Source: CAXMNX01 sp964194845 (GTDB lineage Bacteria > Pseudomonadota > Alphaproteobacteria > Rhodobacterales > Rhodobacteraceae). From it: 64,000 nt of DNA. How positions within the stretch are numbered: the first letter of the stretch is position 1; each line of letters begins with the position of its first letter. Location: the NCBI GenBank assembly GCA_964194845.1, contig CAXMNX010000058.1:24966-88965 (forward strand), written 5' to 3'. Positions 52,690-61,488 of the stretch are shown one piece after another. A model generated the notes under the pieces. That model was not told the origin of the DNA. It made no database searches and was given only the letters and a program-made list of their open reading frames with translations. Both the position numbers and the translations under genes were made by a program.

Positions 52690-54048
52690 TCAAACGTTCA
52701 ACAACAGATGCTCGCGCTCCCACGGGCTGATCACCTGAAGAAATTCGTCGTATTCCGCCAGTTTGACGATCTCGTAGACGCGGGCAAATTCTTCGCCAAG
52801 GGCGCCCCTGAGCGACGCGGCCCGGCCGAATTCTTCCAGAGCCGTATAGATGCCGCGGGGTATTTCTTCGTCTGCATCGTAGGCGTCGCCGGTAAACGCC
52901 GGTTTGGGCGCGATCTTTTCGACCATGCCTAGATATCCGCAGGCGAGCGACGCCGCGATGCCAAGGTAAGGATTGCAATCCATGCCCGGCAGGCGGTTTT
53001 CGACCCGTCGCGCGGACGGGCTTGAGACCGGAATGCGGATGGCGGTCGTGCGATTGTCACGGCCCCATTCCAGATTGATCGGGGCTGCGTGGTCTTTCAC
53101 ATAGCGGCGGTAGGAATTGACGTAAGGCGCGAAAAGCGGCGTCGCGGCGGGGATGTATTTTTGCAGGCCGCCGATGAAGTGCAAAAACGCCGGGCTTTCT
53201 TCGTCATCGGCGGTTGAAAATATATTCTTCCCGGTTTTGTTGTCCAGCACCGAATGGTGGACGTGCATTGCCGATCCCGGTTCGCCTTCGATTGGCTTGG
53301 CCATGAAGGTTGCGAAGCAATCGTGGCGAAGGGCGGCTTCGCGGATCAGGCGTTTGAAGAAGAATATCTCGTCGGCCAGTTTGATCGGGTCGCCGTGGCG
53401 GAGGTTGATCTCGAGCTGTCCCGCACCGCCTTCCTGAGTGATGCCGTCGATCTCAAGGCCCTGCGCTTCGGCAAAGTCGTAGATGTCGTCGATTACCGGG
53501 CCAAATTCGTCCACCGCCGAAATGGAATAGGCCTGGCGCGCCGCAGCGGGACGACCCGAGCGCCCGACCATCGCGGTGATCGGCTGGGCGGGGTCGACGT
53601 TGCGGGCGACCAGATAGAACTCCATTTCGGGCGCGACAACCGGGGTCCAGCCTTGTGCGTGATAAAGCTCGACCACGCGGCGAAGCACGTTGCGGGGTGC
53701 GTATGGCACGCGGTCGCCTGCCTTGTCGAAGGCATCGTGGATGACCTGAAGGGTCCAGTCACCGGTCCAGGGGGCGGCGGTCGCGGTTGCGTATTCGGGC
53801 ATCAGGACCATATCGGGTTCGGTGAAACCGCCTTCGCCAGCGGCTTCGCCCCAGTCGCCGGTGATCGTCTGAAAGAAGATCGAGTTCGGCAGATAGAAGT
53901 GGTCCTGCGTTGCAAACTTAGACGCAGGCATCGCCTTGCCGCGCGCGATGCCCGACAGATCAGGGATCAGGCATTCCACTTCGTCGAGGCGGCGACCGCT
54001 CAGGTATTCAGTGGCGGCTTGCGGGATTTTTTCCAGCCAGTCAGACAT
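52690..54048 (-). CDS. glutamine synthetase family protein (gamma-glutamylpolyamine synthetase-like)
   Basis: A 452-residue ligase of the glutamine synthetase fold. It has DLSGIARGKAMPASKF at the start, MEFYLVARN (metal-site Glu), GAGQLEINLRHGDP, GSAMHVHHSVLDNK (ATP/ammonium region) and RVENRLPGMDCNPYLGIAASLACGYLGM. It lacks the adenylylation-loop arrangement of housekeeping GlnA. The family ligates glutamate to amines such as putrescine or ethanolamine. It overlaps the upstream amidotransferase gene by 8 bp and precedes the FAD oxidase, giving a Puu-like catabolic unit. Confidence 0.86.
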   Translation of the reverse strand: MSDWLEKIPQAATEYLSGRRLDEVECLIPDLSGIARGKAMPASKFATQDHFYLPNSIFFQTITGDWGEAAGEGGFTEPDMVLMPEYATATAAPWTGDWTLQVIHDAFDKAGDRVPYAPRNVLRRVVELYHAQGWTPVVAPEMEFYLVARNVDPAQPITAMVGRSGRPAAARQAYSISAVDEFGPVIDDIYDFAEAQGLEIDGITQEGGAGQLEINLRHGDPIKLADEIFFFKRLIREAALRHDCFATFMAKPIEGEPGSAMHVHHSVLDNKTGKNIFSTADDEESPAFLHFIGGLQKYIPAATPLFAPYVNSYRRYVKDHAAPINLEWGRDNRTTAIRIPVSSPSARRVENRLPGMDCNPYLGIAASLACGYLGMVEKIAPKPAFTGDAYDADEEIPRGIYTALEEFGRAASLRGALGEEFARVYEIVKLAEYDEFLQVISPWEREHLLLNV

Positions 54049-54724
54049 GGGTTTCGCCTTTCAGGAACGCCGCGATGCGGTCGGCCATGGCTTTGTTGTT
54101 GTTGGCTTTCGCGATGTCCGATCGGGCGCTGTCGATGATATTGTCAGGAACAACTCCCGGCGCGCGCAGGTCCAAAAGCGTTTCCATCTCAAGCTGGTTA
54201 AACTCGGGGTGGGGCTGCACAGAATAGGCGCGGCCCTTGTAGGCCAGTGCGGCATGTTCGCAAAATTCGGTTGAAGCGATGGTCCTGGCGTCGGGTGGCA
54301 GCTTTGTTACCTGATCCTGATGCCAGGCATTCAATGCCACAGTCGCATCGCCGAAGTCGTATTCGGTATGCCCGATGGCCCAGCCACCGCTGAATTTCTC
54401 GGCCTTGCCGCCCAGCGCCTGAGCCATGATCTGGTGGCCAAAGCAGATGCCGACCAGAGGCACCGAGTTGGCGTAAGCGTCGCGGATGAAGCTTTCGAGC
54501 GGTGGGATGAATGGCAGGTTGTCGTAAGCACCGTGCTTGGAGCCGGAGATTAGCCAGCCGTCGGCGTCGCGAATGGTGGCCGGAAACGCCATGTCCACGA
54601 CATCCCAGCCGCGAAATGTGAAACCGTGGCCGTCAAGAAGATCAGCGTAAAGCTGGGTATAGTCGCGGTAGGGCACGCCTTCGCGTTCGACGAAGTGGCC
54701 GCATTGTAGGATGCCGATCAGCAT
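54041..54724 (-). CDS. class I glutamine amidotransferase (GMP synthase-like domain)
   Basis: A 227-residue GATase1 domain protein. The catalytic cysteine lies in the nucleophile elbow GICFGHQIMAQALGG, and the His/Glu pair in YSVQPHPEFNQLE. The SGSKHGAYDNLPFIPP segment is typical of stand-alone GMP-synthase-like amidotransferases in amine catabolism operons. It may hydrolyse gamma-glutamyl products, as PuuD does, although PuuD belongs to a different (C26) branch. ATG 54724 is used; there is no good earlier start. First gene of the operon. Confidence 0.82.
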   Translation of the reverse strand: MLIGILQCGHFVEREGVPYRDYTQLYADLLDGHGFTFRGWDVVDMAFPATIRDADGWLISGSKHGAYDNLPFIPPLESFIRDAYANSVPLVGICFGHQIMAQALGGKAEKFSGGWAIGHTEYDFGDATVALNAWHQDQVTKLPPDARTIASTEFCEHAALAYKGRAYSVQPHPEFNQLEMETLLDLRAPGVVPDNIIDSARSDIAKANNNKAMADRIAAFLKGETHV

Positions 54725-54823
54725 GAAACACCGGTGAACTTGGATTTTGCGGACCCTAGCGGGACGGCAAATCGCCGGCAAGTCAATATTTGATCAAATT
54801 CTGGGAGCGCGCCGAAAATGAGA

Positions 54824-54852
54824 AAAGCGCGCCCCGATATGGGACGCGCTTT
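54824..54852 (-). terminator. rho-independent terminator of petABC
   Basis: On the minus strand, a 12-base stem AAAGCGCGTCCC / GGGGCGCGCTTT (54841-54852 and 54824-54835) with a five-base loop lies 18 bp after the petC stop, followed by T-rich sequence. The T-run is short, so efficiency is uncertain. Confidence 0.75.
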
Positions 54853-54870
54853 CAATCTGTAGGCCGGAGA

Positions 54871-55674
54871 TTATTCCGCAGCGGTTGAGTTGGAGCCCTT
54901 CTTGATCGGTGCCCAGATGCGCTTGTTCGTCAGATACAAGAGCACACTAAAGACGATCAGGAACAGGACGGCGATGAAGCCAACTTCTTTCCGCGAGTTC
55001 AGTTGCGGCTCGGCGGTCCACATCAGGAATGCAGCCACATCCTGTGCGGTATGCTCAATCTCTGCGGAAGCGCCGTCTTCAAACTCGACATCATCGCCGA
55101 AAAGCGGCGGTCCCATCGCGATCCAGCCGCCGGGAAACGCGGTGTTTTCGTAGAATATGGTGCCAAATTCCTCTTTTTCCTCGCCGGTATAGCCCGTCAG
55201 GATCGAGGCGATGTATTCCGGCCCACCCATGCCCTTGAAGAACTGGTTGATGCCCAGACCGATGGGGCCGTGGAACCCGGCCCGTGCTTTTGCCATCATG
55301 CTCAGGTCGGGTGCGTTGTCCAACGAAGACAGCGGGAAATAGTCGGTAGGAATTGCGGTGCGGAAATCGTCCAGTTCGGCGTCGAAAACCTCGTAAAACT
55401 CGGCATAGGCGCGAACCTGATCGCCTGGCAGATGCGGACCACCTTCATAGCCGAGCGAACGGAACGGCACATACCGCAATCCGTGGCAGGCCGAGCAAAC
55501 CTCGGTATAGACCTGAAGCCCGCGTTGCAGCTGCATCTGGTCATAGGTGCCGAACGGCCCCTCGAACGAAAACGCGAAGTCTTCGACATGGGCTTCGTCA
55601 CCTGCGGCCAAAACCGGACCGCTGGCTGCGAGCACAAAGGCGGTCAAAGCGGAAAGAGCGATCTTACGGATCAT
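54871..55674 (-). CDS. petC: cytochrome c1 of the bc1 complex
   Basis: A 267-residue haem protein of respiratory complex III. It has a signal sequence (ALSALTAFVLAASGPVLA), the haem-binding CSACH (Cys60, Cys63, His64), the axial methionine candidate in IAMGPPLFGDD, and a C-terminal anchor (VGFIAVLFLIVFSVLLYLTNKRIW). ATG 55674 is preceded by AAAGGA; a longer frame upstream runs into petB. It follows petB by 14 bp. Confidence 0.95.
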   Translation of the reverse strand: MIRKIALSALTAFVLAASGPVLAAGDEAHVEDFAFSFEGPFGTYDQMQLQRGLQVYTEVCSACHGLRYVPFRSLGYEGGPHLPGDQVRAYAEFYEVFDAELDDFRTAIPTDYFPLSSLDNAPDLSMMAKARAGFHGPIGLGINQFFKGMGGPEYIASILTGYTGEEKEEFGTIFYENTAFPGGWIAMGPPLFGDDVEFEDGASAEIEHTAQDVAAFLMWTAEPQLNSRKEVGFIAVLFLIVFSVLLYLTNKRIWAPIKKGSNSTAAE

Positions 55675-55688
55675 GTCTTTTGTTCCTT

Positions 55689-57035
55689 TCATTCCGCTGG
55701 CGTGGCGTCGGAGGCACCCGCACCGCCGTTTGCCTTGGCCTTGTGGGCCTCGAAATCGGCTTCGATGGTTTCCGGTTGCGGCAGCGGTTTTTCGAACACG
55801 CCGAGAAGCGGAAGAATGACCAGGAAGTATCCAAACCAGTAAGCGGTGCCGACAAGCGACATGCTGGCATAGATGCCCTCGGCTGGCTGAGCGCCCAGCC
55901 ACATCAAAAACACGAAATCCAGAACCAGTATTGCAAACCACCATTTGAACATCGGGCGATAGCGGCCCGAGCGAACTTTTGAGGTGTCAAGCCACGGAAC
56001 AACCGCAAGAACGCCGATTGAGCCAAACATGGCAAGAACGCCGAAGAACTTGGCGTCGATGATGCCAGCGGTCAGAAAGCTGGCGATTTGCACGACCCAG
56101 ACCTCGCCCGTGAAAGCGCGCAGGACCGCGTAGAACGGCAGGAAATACCATTCCGGCACGATATGTGCGGGCGTCGCCAGCGGGTTGGCTTCGATATAAT
56201 TGTCGGGGTGACCAAGATAGTTCGGCATAAAGCCAACGATCGCAAAGAATACCGCCAGGATGACGACAAGCGCGAAGACGTCCTTGATCACGTAGTATGG
56301 CCAGAACGGCAGCGTGTCTTTTTCAGCTTCTTCTTTCGAGCCGCGCCGCACTTCGACGCCGGTTGGGTTACTGTTGCCGGTGGTGTGGAAAGCCCAGATG
56401 TGGACGACAACCAGCGCGGCAATCATGAACGGCAAAAGGTAATGCAGGCTGAAAAACCGGTTGAGCGTCGCGTTGTCGACCGCAGGACCGCCCAGAAGCC
56501 AGGTCTGGATGGGTTCGCCAATGAATGGAATGGCACCAAACAGGCCGGTGATCACTGTGGCACCCCAGAACGACATCTGGCCCCAGGGCAGCACGTAGCC
56601 CATGAAGGCGGTGCCCATCATCAGCACGTAAATCAGCACGCCGATAATCCAGGTCACTTCGCGCGGTTCCTTGTAAGAGCCATAGTAAAGCCCGCGGAAT
56701 ATGTGAGCATAAACGGCAAAGAAAAACAGCGACCCGCCGTTCATGTGCAGATACCGCAGCATGTGGCCGCCGTTCACGTCGCGCATAATGTGTTCGATCG
56801 AGGCAAACGCCATGCTGACCTCAGGCGTGTAGTGCATCGCCAGAACGACTCCGGTGACGATTTGCAACACCAGGCAGAAGGCCAGCACAATGCCCCAGAC
56901 CCACATCCAGTTCAGGTTCTTCGGCGTCGGGATCATCAGCGTGTCATAAAGCAGCCCGACGATCGGCAGGCGACGGTGGAGCCACTTTTCAGCCCCGGTG
57001 GTCGGCTCGTAATGATCGTGAGGAATTCCGGCCAT
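55689..57035 (-). CDS. petB: cytochrome b of the bc1 complex
   Basis: A 448-residue polytopic protein with eight helices carrying haems bL and bH. The four axial histidines fall in the two helices beginning HMLRYLHMNGGSLFF and in HYLLPFMIAALVVVHIWAFHTTG. The quinol-oxidation motif PEWY is in HIVPEWYFLPFYAVLRAF. It begins TTGAEKWLHRRLPI, typical of alphaproteobacterial cytochrome b. Order in the operon: petA-petB-petC. Confidence 0.96.
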   Translation of the reverse strand: MAGIPHDHYEPTTGAEKWLHRRLPIVGLLYDTLMIPTPKNLNWMWVWGIVLAFCLVLQIVTGVVLAMHYTPEVSMAFASIEHIMRDVNGGHMLRYLHMNGGSLFFFAVYAHIFRGLYYGSYKEPREVTWIIGVLIYVLMMGTAFMGYVLPWGQMSFWGATVITGLFGAIPFIGEPIQTWLLGGPAVDNATLNRFFSLHYLLPFMIAALVVVHIWAFHTTGNSNPTGVEVRRGSKEEAEKDTLPFWPYYVIKDVFALVVILAVFFAIVGFMPNYLGHPDNYIEANPLATPAHIVPEWYFLPFYAVLRAFTGEVWVVQIASFLTAGIIDAKFFGVLAMFGSIGVLAVVPWLDTSKVRSGRYRPMFKWWFAILVLDFVFLMWLGAQPAEGIYASMSLVGTAYWFGYFLVILPLLGVFEKPLPQPETIEADFEAHKAKANGGAGASDATPAE

Positions 57036-57046
57036 CTTTCTGTTCC

Positions 57047-57628
57047 TTATCCAAGGACGATGGTGGTTTCGTCGTCAAACCGGGCAACCGGGACGGCGAG
57101 GTTTTCGGGTGCGGGCCCTTTGCGAATGCGGCCAGCCGTGTCATAGTGCGAGCCGTGGCAGGGGCAGAACCAGCCGCCAAAATCGCCCGCGCCATTGCCC
57201 AGCGGCACACAGCCAAGGTGCGTACAGACGCCCGTCATCACCAGCCACTCGCCCGTCGGGCCGTCTTCGGTCGGCGCGGCGAGGAAACGGTTGACGTCAG
57301 CGCCGTCAGCGCCCTCACCCGCGTTTGGGTTGCGCGCTTCGTTATCCGGCAGATCGGAAAGATCAACGGCATTGGCGGCGGCAATCTCGTCTTCAGTGCG
57401 ACGGCGAATGAAAACCGGCTTGCCAAGCCATTTTACTGTCAGTTGCGTGCCGGGTTCGATATCGGCCACGTCAACGCGGATCGAGCTAAGCGCCTGCACG
57501 TCCAGCGACGGGTTCATCTGGTGGATCAGCGGCCAGACCGCGGCACCGGTGGCCACGGTACCTGCTCCGGCGGTGGCATAATACAGAAAGTCGCGGCGGG
57601 TGCCTTCGAGATCATCTGCGTGCGACAC
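57047..57628 (-). CDS. petA: Rieske iron-sulfur subunit of the bc1 complex
   Basis: A 193-residue Rieske protein. It has a TAT-like N-terminus (TRRDFLYYATAGAGTVATGAAVW) that also serves as the membrane anchor. The [2Fe-2S] ligands are Cys135/His137 (VCTHLGC) and Cys155/His158 (CPCHGS), with Cys140 and Cys157 positioned for the disulfide. Length and motifs are standard. First gene of the petABC operon. Confidence 0.96.
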   Translation of the reverse strand: MSHADDLEGTRRDFLYYATAGAGTVATGAAVWPLIHQMNPSLDVQALSSIRVDVADIEPGTQLTVKWLGKPVFIRRRTEDEIAAANAVDLSDLPDNEARNPNAGEGADGADVNRFLAAPTEDGPTGEWLVMTGVCTHLGCVPLGNGAGDFGGWFCPCHGSHYDTAGRIRKGPAPENLAVPVARFDDETTIVLG

Positions 57629-57774
57629 GGGGCTTCTCCATCTTCATTAGGGACGGCGCGTCCAAGACCATGTGGACGGCAAAGTAATCCGCCCATTTGA
57701 TGGGTTTGGATAGCGTCTTGTCCAAGGGTCGTCCAGCGGACATTCCGGCGCACCATGGGGTTTTTTTTGGTCGA

Positions 57775-57891
57775 TTAAAGCGGTTTGCGTTTTCAATGAG
57801 GCACAGGGCATCGAAAATTGCGTTCGAGATCAGCAGAATGTTGATGGAGAGGCAGCGAATATTGATTCAAATTGAACGCAATCCGCTCTAA
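57775..57891. repeat. imperfect inverted repeat flanking about 73 bp (possible MITE-like element)
   Basis: The minus-strand reading of 57775-57797 and the plus-strand 57871-57891 share ATTGA, ACGCAA, CCGCT and TAA with two substitutions and a two-base gap. The right arm overlaps the stop of the glutathione transferase gene. The region between petA and this gene (57629-57887, 259 bp) has no evident gene. Confidence 0.55.
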
Positions 57892-58499
57892 CCGGCAGGA
57901 AGCGTGGCCTGCATGGACGGACGGTCCTCGAACGCACCAAACCAGGCGCTCAACGGGTCGCGCCCGCCCCGCCAGTCACGCGCGGAATGGCGGAAATCCA
58001 GATAGCCCAACGCGCAGGCAACTGCGATCTGCCCCATGGTCACTGGCCCTTGAAGATGGCTCATCCAACGGTCCTCGATGGCATCGAGGGCCCGCTCGAT
58101 TTTGCCCCATTGCGCTTCGACCCAGGGCGCGTGCTGTTTGTCCTCAGGGCGGAGGCGGTGCTCGTAGACCATCAACAATGCGGCATCCAGGATGCCGTCG
58201 GCAGTTGCCTCAAGGGTCAGGACTTCCCAGATCCGGCTTTCAGGATAAAATTTCCCGCCGCCCAACGTATCAAGGTATCGGCAAATCACCCGGCTGTCGT
58301 AAAGCGCCGGCCCGTCATCGCGAAATAGCGCCGGTATCTTGCCAAGCGGGTTTGCAACAACGGTATCGGGATTAGGCTCGGTCGGGGTGCCGCTGCCGGA
58401 AACGTTCTCGACCCTGTCGCGCAGCCCGCTTTCCCGCAAAAGAACATCAACTTTGCGGACGTATGGCGAGGTTCCGCCAAACAGCAATTTCATGGTCAC
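57888..58499 (-). CDS. glutathione S-transferase family protein
   Basis: A 203-residue two-domain GST. The N-terminal thioredoxin-fold has KLLFGGTSPYVRKVDVLLRE with a Ser-Pro-Tyr active-site region, VVANPLGKIPALF containing the cis-Pro, and LYDSRVICRYLD (gamma-glutamyl recognition). The C-terminal domain is all helical. Substrate unknown; probably detoxification. ATG 58499 or a start two codons later is possible. Confidence 0.86.
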   Translation of the reverse strand: MTMKLLFGGTSPYVRKVDVLLRESGLRDRVENVSGSGTPTEPNPDTVVANPLGKIPALFRDDGPALYDSRVICRYLDTLGGGKFYPESRIWEVLTLEATADGILDAALLMVYEHRLRPEDKQHAPWVEAQWGKIERALDAIEDRWMSHLQGPVTMGQIAVACALGYLDFRHSARDWRGGRDPLSAWFGAFEDRPSMQATLPAG

Positions 58500-58529
58500 T
58501 GGTCAATTCCCTTCAATCTTCTGGCTGGA

Positions 58530-59147
58530 TCAATTCAAACCATCAGTGTCACGCATCAAAATGGCGAGCGCCTCAATTTCAGAACCGAAGCCGTCCGCGA
58601 CCGCATCCGAGGCGGCGCGGCGGACCTCATCGTCTTTGTTTTGACCAAGCTTCCAGGTGCCGTCGATTTGTTCGATGTGAAGACGAAACGGCTGGATCAT
58701 CCGCAGGAAGCGCGCGAGGACATCGGCAGACATCTTGGATGCTTCCCACGGATTTTTGGGCAGCAGCCGCGCCTCGTAATCGGCGGATTGACGGTCAAGC
58801 ATGTCGCGAAGCGCTTCGGCCGGCAGCGGCTGGAGTGTGCCGCGCAAGTGGACCGCCACATAGTTCCAGGTGGGCACCTGATCGTCGATGCCATACCAGT
58901 CAGGCGAGATATAAGCGTCAGCCCCACTGACGGCGATTACAGCAGGCGCCGCCCCTTGCCGAGCAATGGGATTTGACCGGATAAGGTGCAAATCAGCGTC
59001 CGTTGCATCGTCGTTCAGAAGAAACGGTATATGTGACAGCATGGGTCCGGTGTCGCCGTTAACCGTCAGCGTGCCGAAAGAGCGATGCCGCGCGAATGCG
59101 ATGTTGCGCGCTTCGGTTTCGCTGCGAAATGCTGGATTTGGGTGCAT
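58530..59147 (-). CDS. FMN-binding negative transcriptional regulator/PaiB-like protein
   Basis: A 205-residue split-barrel FMN-binding protein of the PaiB family. The family N-terminus is MHPNPAFRSETEARNIAFARHRSFGTLTVNGDTGPMLSHIPFLL; ISPDWYGIDDQVPTWNYVAVHLRG is another hallmark. PaiB was named as a transcriptional repressor in Bacillus; in other bacteria an enzymatic role is possible. It sits 3 bp after the mtaB stop and may be cotranscribed with mtaB and dapF. Confidence 0.82.
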   Translation of the reverse strand: MHPNPAFRSETEARNIAFARHRSFGTLTVNGDTGPMLSHIPFLLNDDATDADLHLIRSNPIARQGAAPAVIAVSGADAYISPDWYGIDDQVPTWNYVAVHLRGTLQPLPAEALRDMLDRQSADYEARLLPKNPWEASKMSADVLARFLRMIQPFRLHIEQIDGTWKLGQNKDDEVRRAASDAVADGFGSEIEALAILMRDTDGLN

Positions 59148-59150
59148 CTG

Positions 59151-60404
59151 TCAGACCAATAGCGACCGGTTATCGCAGCCTGCGATAAGGGTTTGGACAA
59201 TTTCGCCTTCCGGCTGCGGCGCGGCAAAGCGGACTTCGGCGAATTGTTCGGTGCGGCCAATGTCTGGCCCCTCTAGCAGCACGCGGTGCAATTTGCCGAC
59301 CTGCGCTGACAAATGGCGCGCAATGGCCGCGTCGCCTACCGCGCGCAATCTGGCGGCACGGTCTTTAATCGAGCGCCCGTCGACCTGCGGCATCCGCGTT
59401 GCCGGTGTGCCGGGACGTGGCGAATATGGGAAGACATGAAGCCAGGTAAGGTTGCAATCGTCGACCAGTTTCAGCGAGTTTTCGAACATCGCATCAGTTT
59501 CGGTCGGAAAGCCCGCGATGATATCGGCACCGAAGGTCATTTCGGGTCGGAGCTTCTTCGCATCTTCGCAGAAACGGATCGCATCATCGCGCAGGTGCCG
59601 GCGCTTCATCCGCTTCAGGATCAGATCGTCACCGGCCTGCAAGCTGAGGTGCAAATGCGGCATCAGGCGCGGTTCTGTCGCGATGGCTTCCATCAGCGCC
59701 TCGTCCACCTCGATCGAGTCTATCGAGCTGATGCGCAGGCGCGGCAGGTCTGGCGCAAGCTTCAGAATGCGCCGAACAAGTTCGCCAAGTTTCGGGTCGC
59801 CGGGCAGATCCGTGCCCCAGCTTGTCAGGTCGACGCCGGTCAGCACCACTTCGTTAAAGCCCCGGTCCACCAGGCGTTTGATTTGATCGACGACGACGCC
59901 TGCGGGGACCGACCGCGAGTTGCCGCGCCCGTAAGGGATGATGCAGAACGTGCAGCGGTGATCGCAGCCGTTCTGGACCTGAACGTAAGCGCGATGGCGG
60001 CCAAACCCGTCGATCAGATGCCCTGCGGTTTCGGTCACTGACATGATGTCATCGACCTGCACGCGTTCGGTTTCGCCAATGAAATCAGCGGCACGCACCC
60101 AGGTTTCGGGGGCCATTTTTTCGGTGTTGCCAAGGATGAGATCAACCTCGGCCATGGCCGAGAAGCGTTCGGGCTCAGTTTGTGCGGCGCATCCGGTGAC
60201 GATCATCTTTGCGGTCGGGTTTTCGCGCCTGAGACGGCGGATTTCCTTCTGGCTTTTGCGAACCGCTTCGGCAGTGACGGCGCAGGTGTTCACAATCACG
60301 GCGTCTGAAAGCCCTGCGATATCCGCCATTTCACGCATCGCTTCGGACTCGTAGGCGTTCAGCCGGCAGCCGAGGGTCGCGAATGCGGGAACCTTGCGAT
60401 CCAT
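59151..60404 (-). CDS. mtaB: tRNA t6A37 methylthiotransferase MtaB
   Basis: A 417-residue radical-SAM enzyme converting t6A to ms2t6A at position 37 of tRNA. The N-terminal UPF0004 domain has cysteines in ATLGCRLNAYESE, VNTCAVTAEA and VTGCAAQTEP, ligands of the auxiliary cluster. The radical-SAM CxxxCxxC is in GCDHRCTFCIIPYGRG. A TRAM-like C-terminus follows. ATG 60404 overlaps the dapF stop by one base (TGATG), so the genes are translationally coupled. Confidence 0.92.
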   Translation of the reverse strand: MDRKVPAFATLGCRLNAYESEAMREMADIAGLSDAVIVNTCAVTAEAVRKSQKEIRRLRRENPTAKMIVTGCAAQTEPERFSAMAEVDLILGNTEKMAPETWVRAADFIGETERVQVDDIMSVTETAGHLIDGFGRHRAYVQVQNGCDHRCTFCIIPYGRGNSRSVPAGVVVDQIKRLVDRGFNEVVLTGVDLTSWGTDLPGDPKLGELVRRILKLAPDLPRLRISSIDSIEVDEALMEAIATEPRLMPHLHLSLQAGDDLILKRMKRRHLRDDAIRFCEDAKKLRPEMTFGADIIAGFPTETDAMFENSLKLVDDCNLTWLHVFPYSPRPGTPATRMPQVDGRSIKDRAARLRAVGDAAIARHLSAQVGKLHRVLLEGPDIGRTEQFAEVRFAAPQPEGEIVQTLIAGCDNRSLLV

Positions 60405-61240
60405 CAGATTGCCACCAGAAAAGCGTCGGTCAGGTGGCCCGAGAAGACGTGCGCGGACGGGCCGGTCATCCAGACGCCATCGTCGCGCCAATCCACTTCG
60501 ATCCGGCCACCATCCAGATCGAGCGTGACGCTTTTCCCGGTGATGCCACGGCGCGATGCGGCGACAGTAACCGCGCAGGACGACGAACCGGACGCCAGAG
60601 TCGCGCCGACACCGCGTTCCCAGACCCGCATCCGCAAGTGATCCGGGCCGATAAGGCTTGCGAACTGCACATTGGTCCGCTCGGGGTAAAGCGGATGGTG
60701 TTCGAGCGCGGCACCTTTGGTTTCCAGGTCAATCGCTTCGGCGTCATCGACGAAGAATGTGCAATGCGGGTTGCCCATGCCGGTGGCGACCGGATCGCCG
60801 TCGATGGGCAGATGCAGGGTGTCGACGTTTTCGGACAACGGAATGCTCTGCCAGTCAAGAAACGGCTGACCCATGTTCACACTGGTGGCACCGTGACCTG
60901 CGTCCCTGCATTCAAGCGCCCCGCGCATCGTCCGAAGAACAACGCTTTTGCTGCCGTCCTCGTCCATGAGATGCCGAGCAATGCAGCGGGTAGCATTGCC
61001 ACAGGCAGCACTTTCGCTGCCGTCGGCGTTGTAGAATGTGAGGTGCGCGTCCGATGCCTCGTCCGTCTCAATCACCGCAAGCTGATCAAAGCCGACCCCG
61101 CGATGCCGGTCCCCGATCGCGCGGGCCAGCGCAGGTGTCACAGGCGCGCCGCCCAATCGGTGGTCGATGACAACGAAATCGTTGCCAAGGCCGTGCATTT
61201 TCATGAAATCCAGGCCGCTATGCGCGTGGGTCGTGGTCAT
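60404..61240 (-). CDS. dapF: diaminopimelate epimerase
   Basis: Interconverts LL- and meso-diaminopimelate for lysine and peptidoglycan synthesis. 278 residues with the two catalytic cysteines: Cys80 in SAACGNATRC and Cys222 in ASGSSSCAV. It begins DFMKMHGLGNDFVVID, the family N-terminus. ATG 61240 is chosen; a longer upstream frame has no homology. Cotranscribed with mtaB. Confidence 0.95.
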   Translation of the reverse strand: MTTTHAHSGLDFMKMHGLGNDFVVIDHRLGGAPVTPALARAIGDRHRGVGFDQLAVIETDEASDAHLTFYNADGSESAACGNATRCIARHLMDEDGSKSVVLRTMRGALECRDAGHGATSVNMGQPFLDWQSIPLSENVDTLHLPIDGDPVATGMGNPHCTFFVDDAEAIDLETKGAALEHHPLYPERTNVQFASLIGPDHLRMRVWERGVGATLASGSSSCAVTVAASRRGITGKSVTLDLDGGRIEVDWRDDGVWMTGPSAHVFSGHLTDAFLVAI

Positions 61241-61488
61241 GGCGCGCCATATACGCCTGTCGCCGGGGTTCTGCAAAGGCGGGATCGTGGGCTTCCTATT
61301 ATTCGTTGGACTACAGACCGCCACCTTTCACTCTGCACGACCGCAAAATGCGTTGGTTTCTGCCACCAAGTAGTATCGATACGCCATTGGCTCGGGGCTC
61401 AATGCCTGACTGAATGCGTCCCGTGAGTAATTCTTGCCCAAACTTAACGTGGTGTTGCGGCGCGGTGATTTTTCGTGGATGGAAATGA

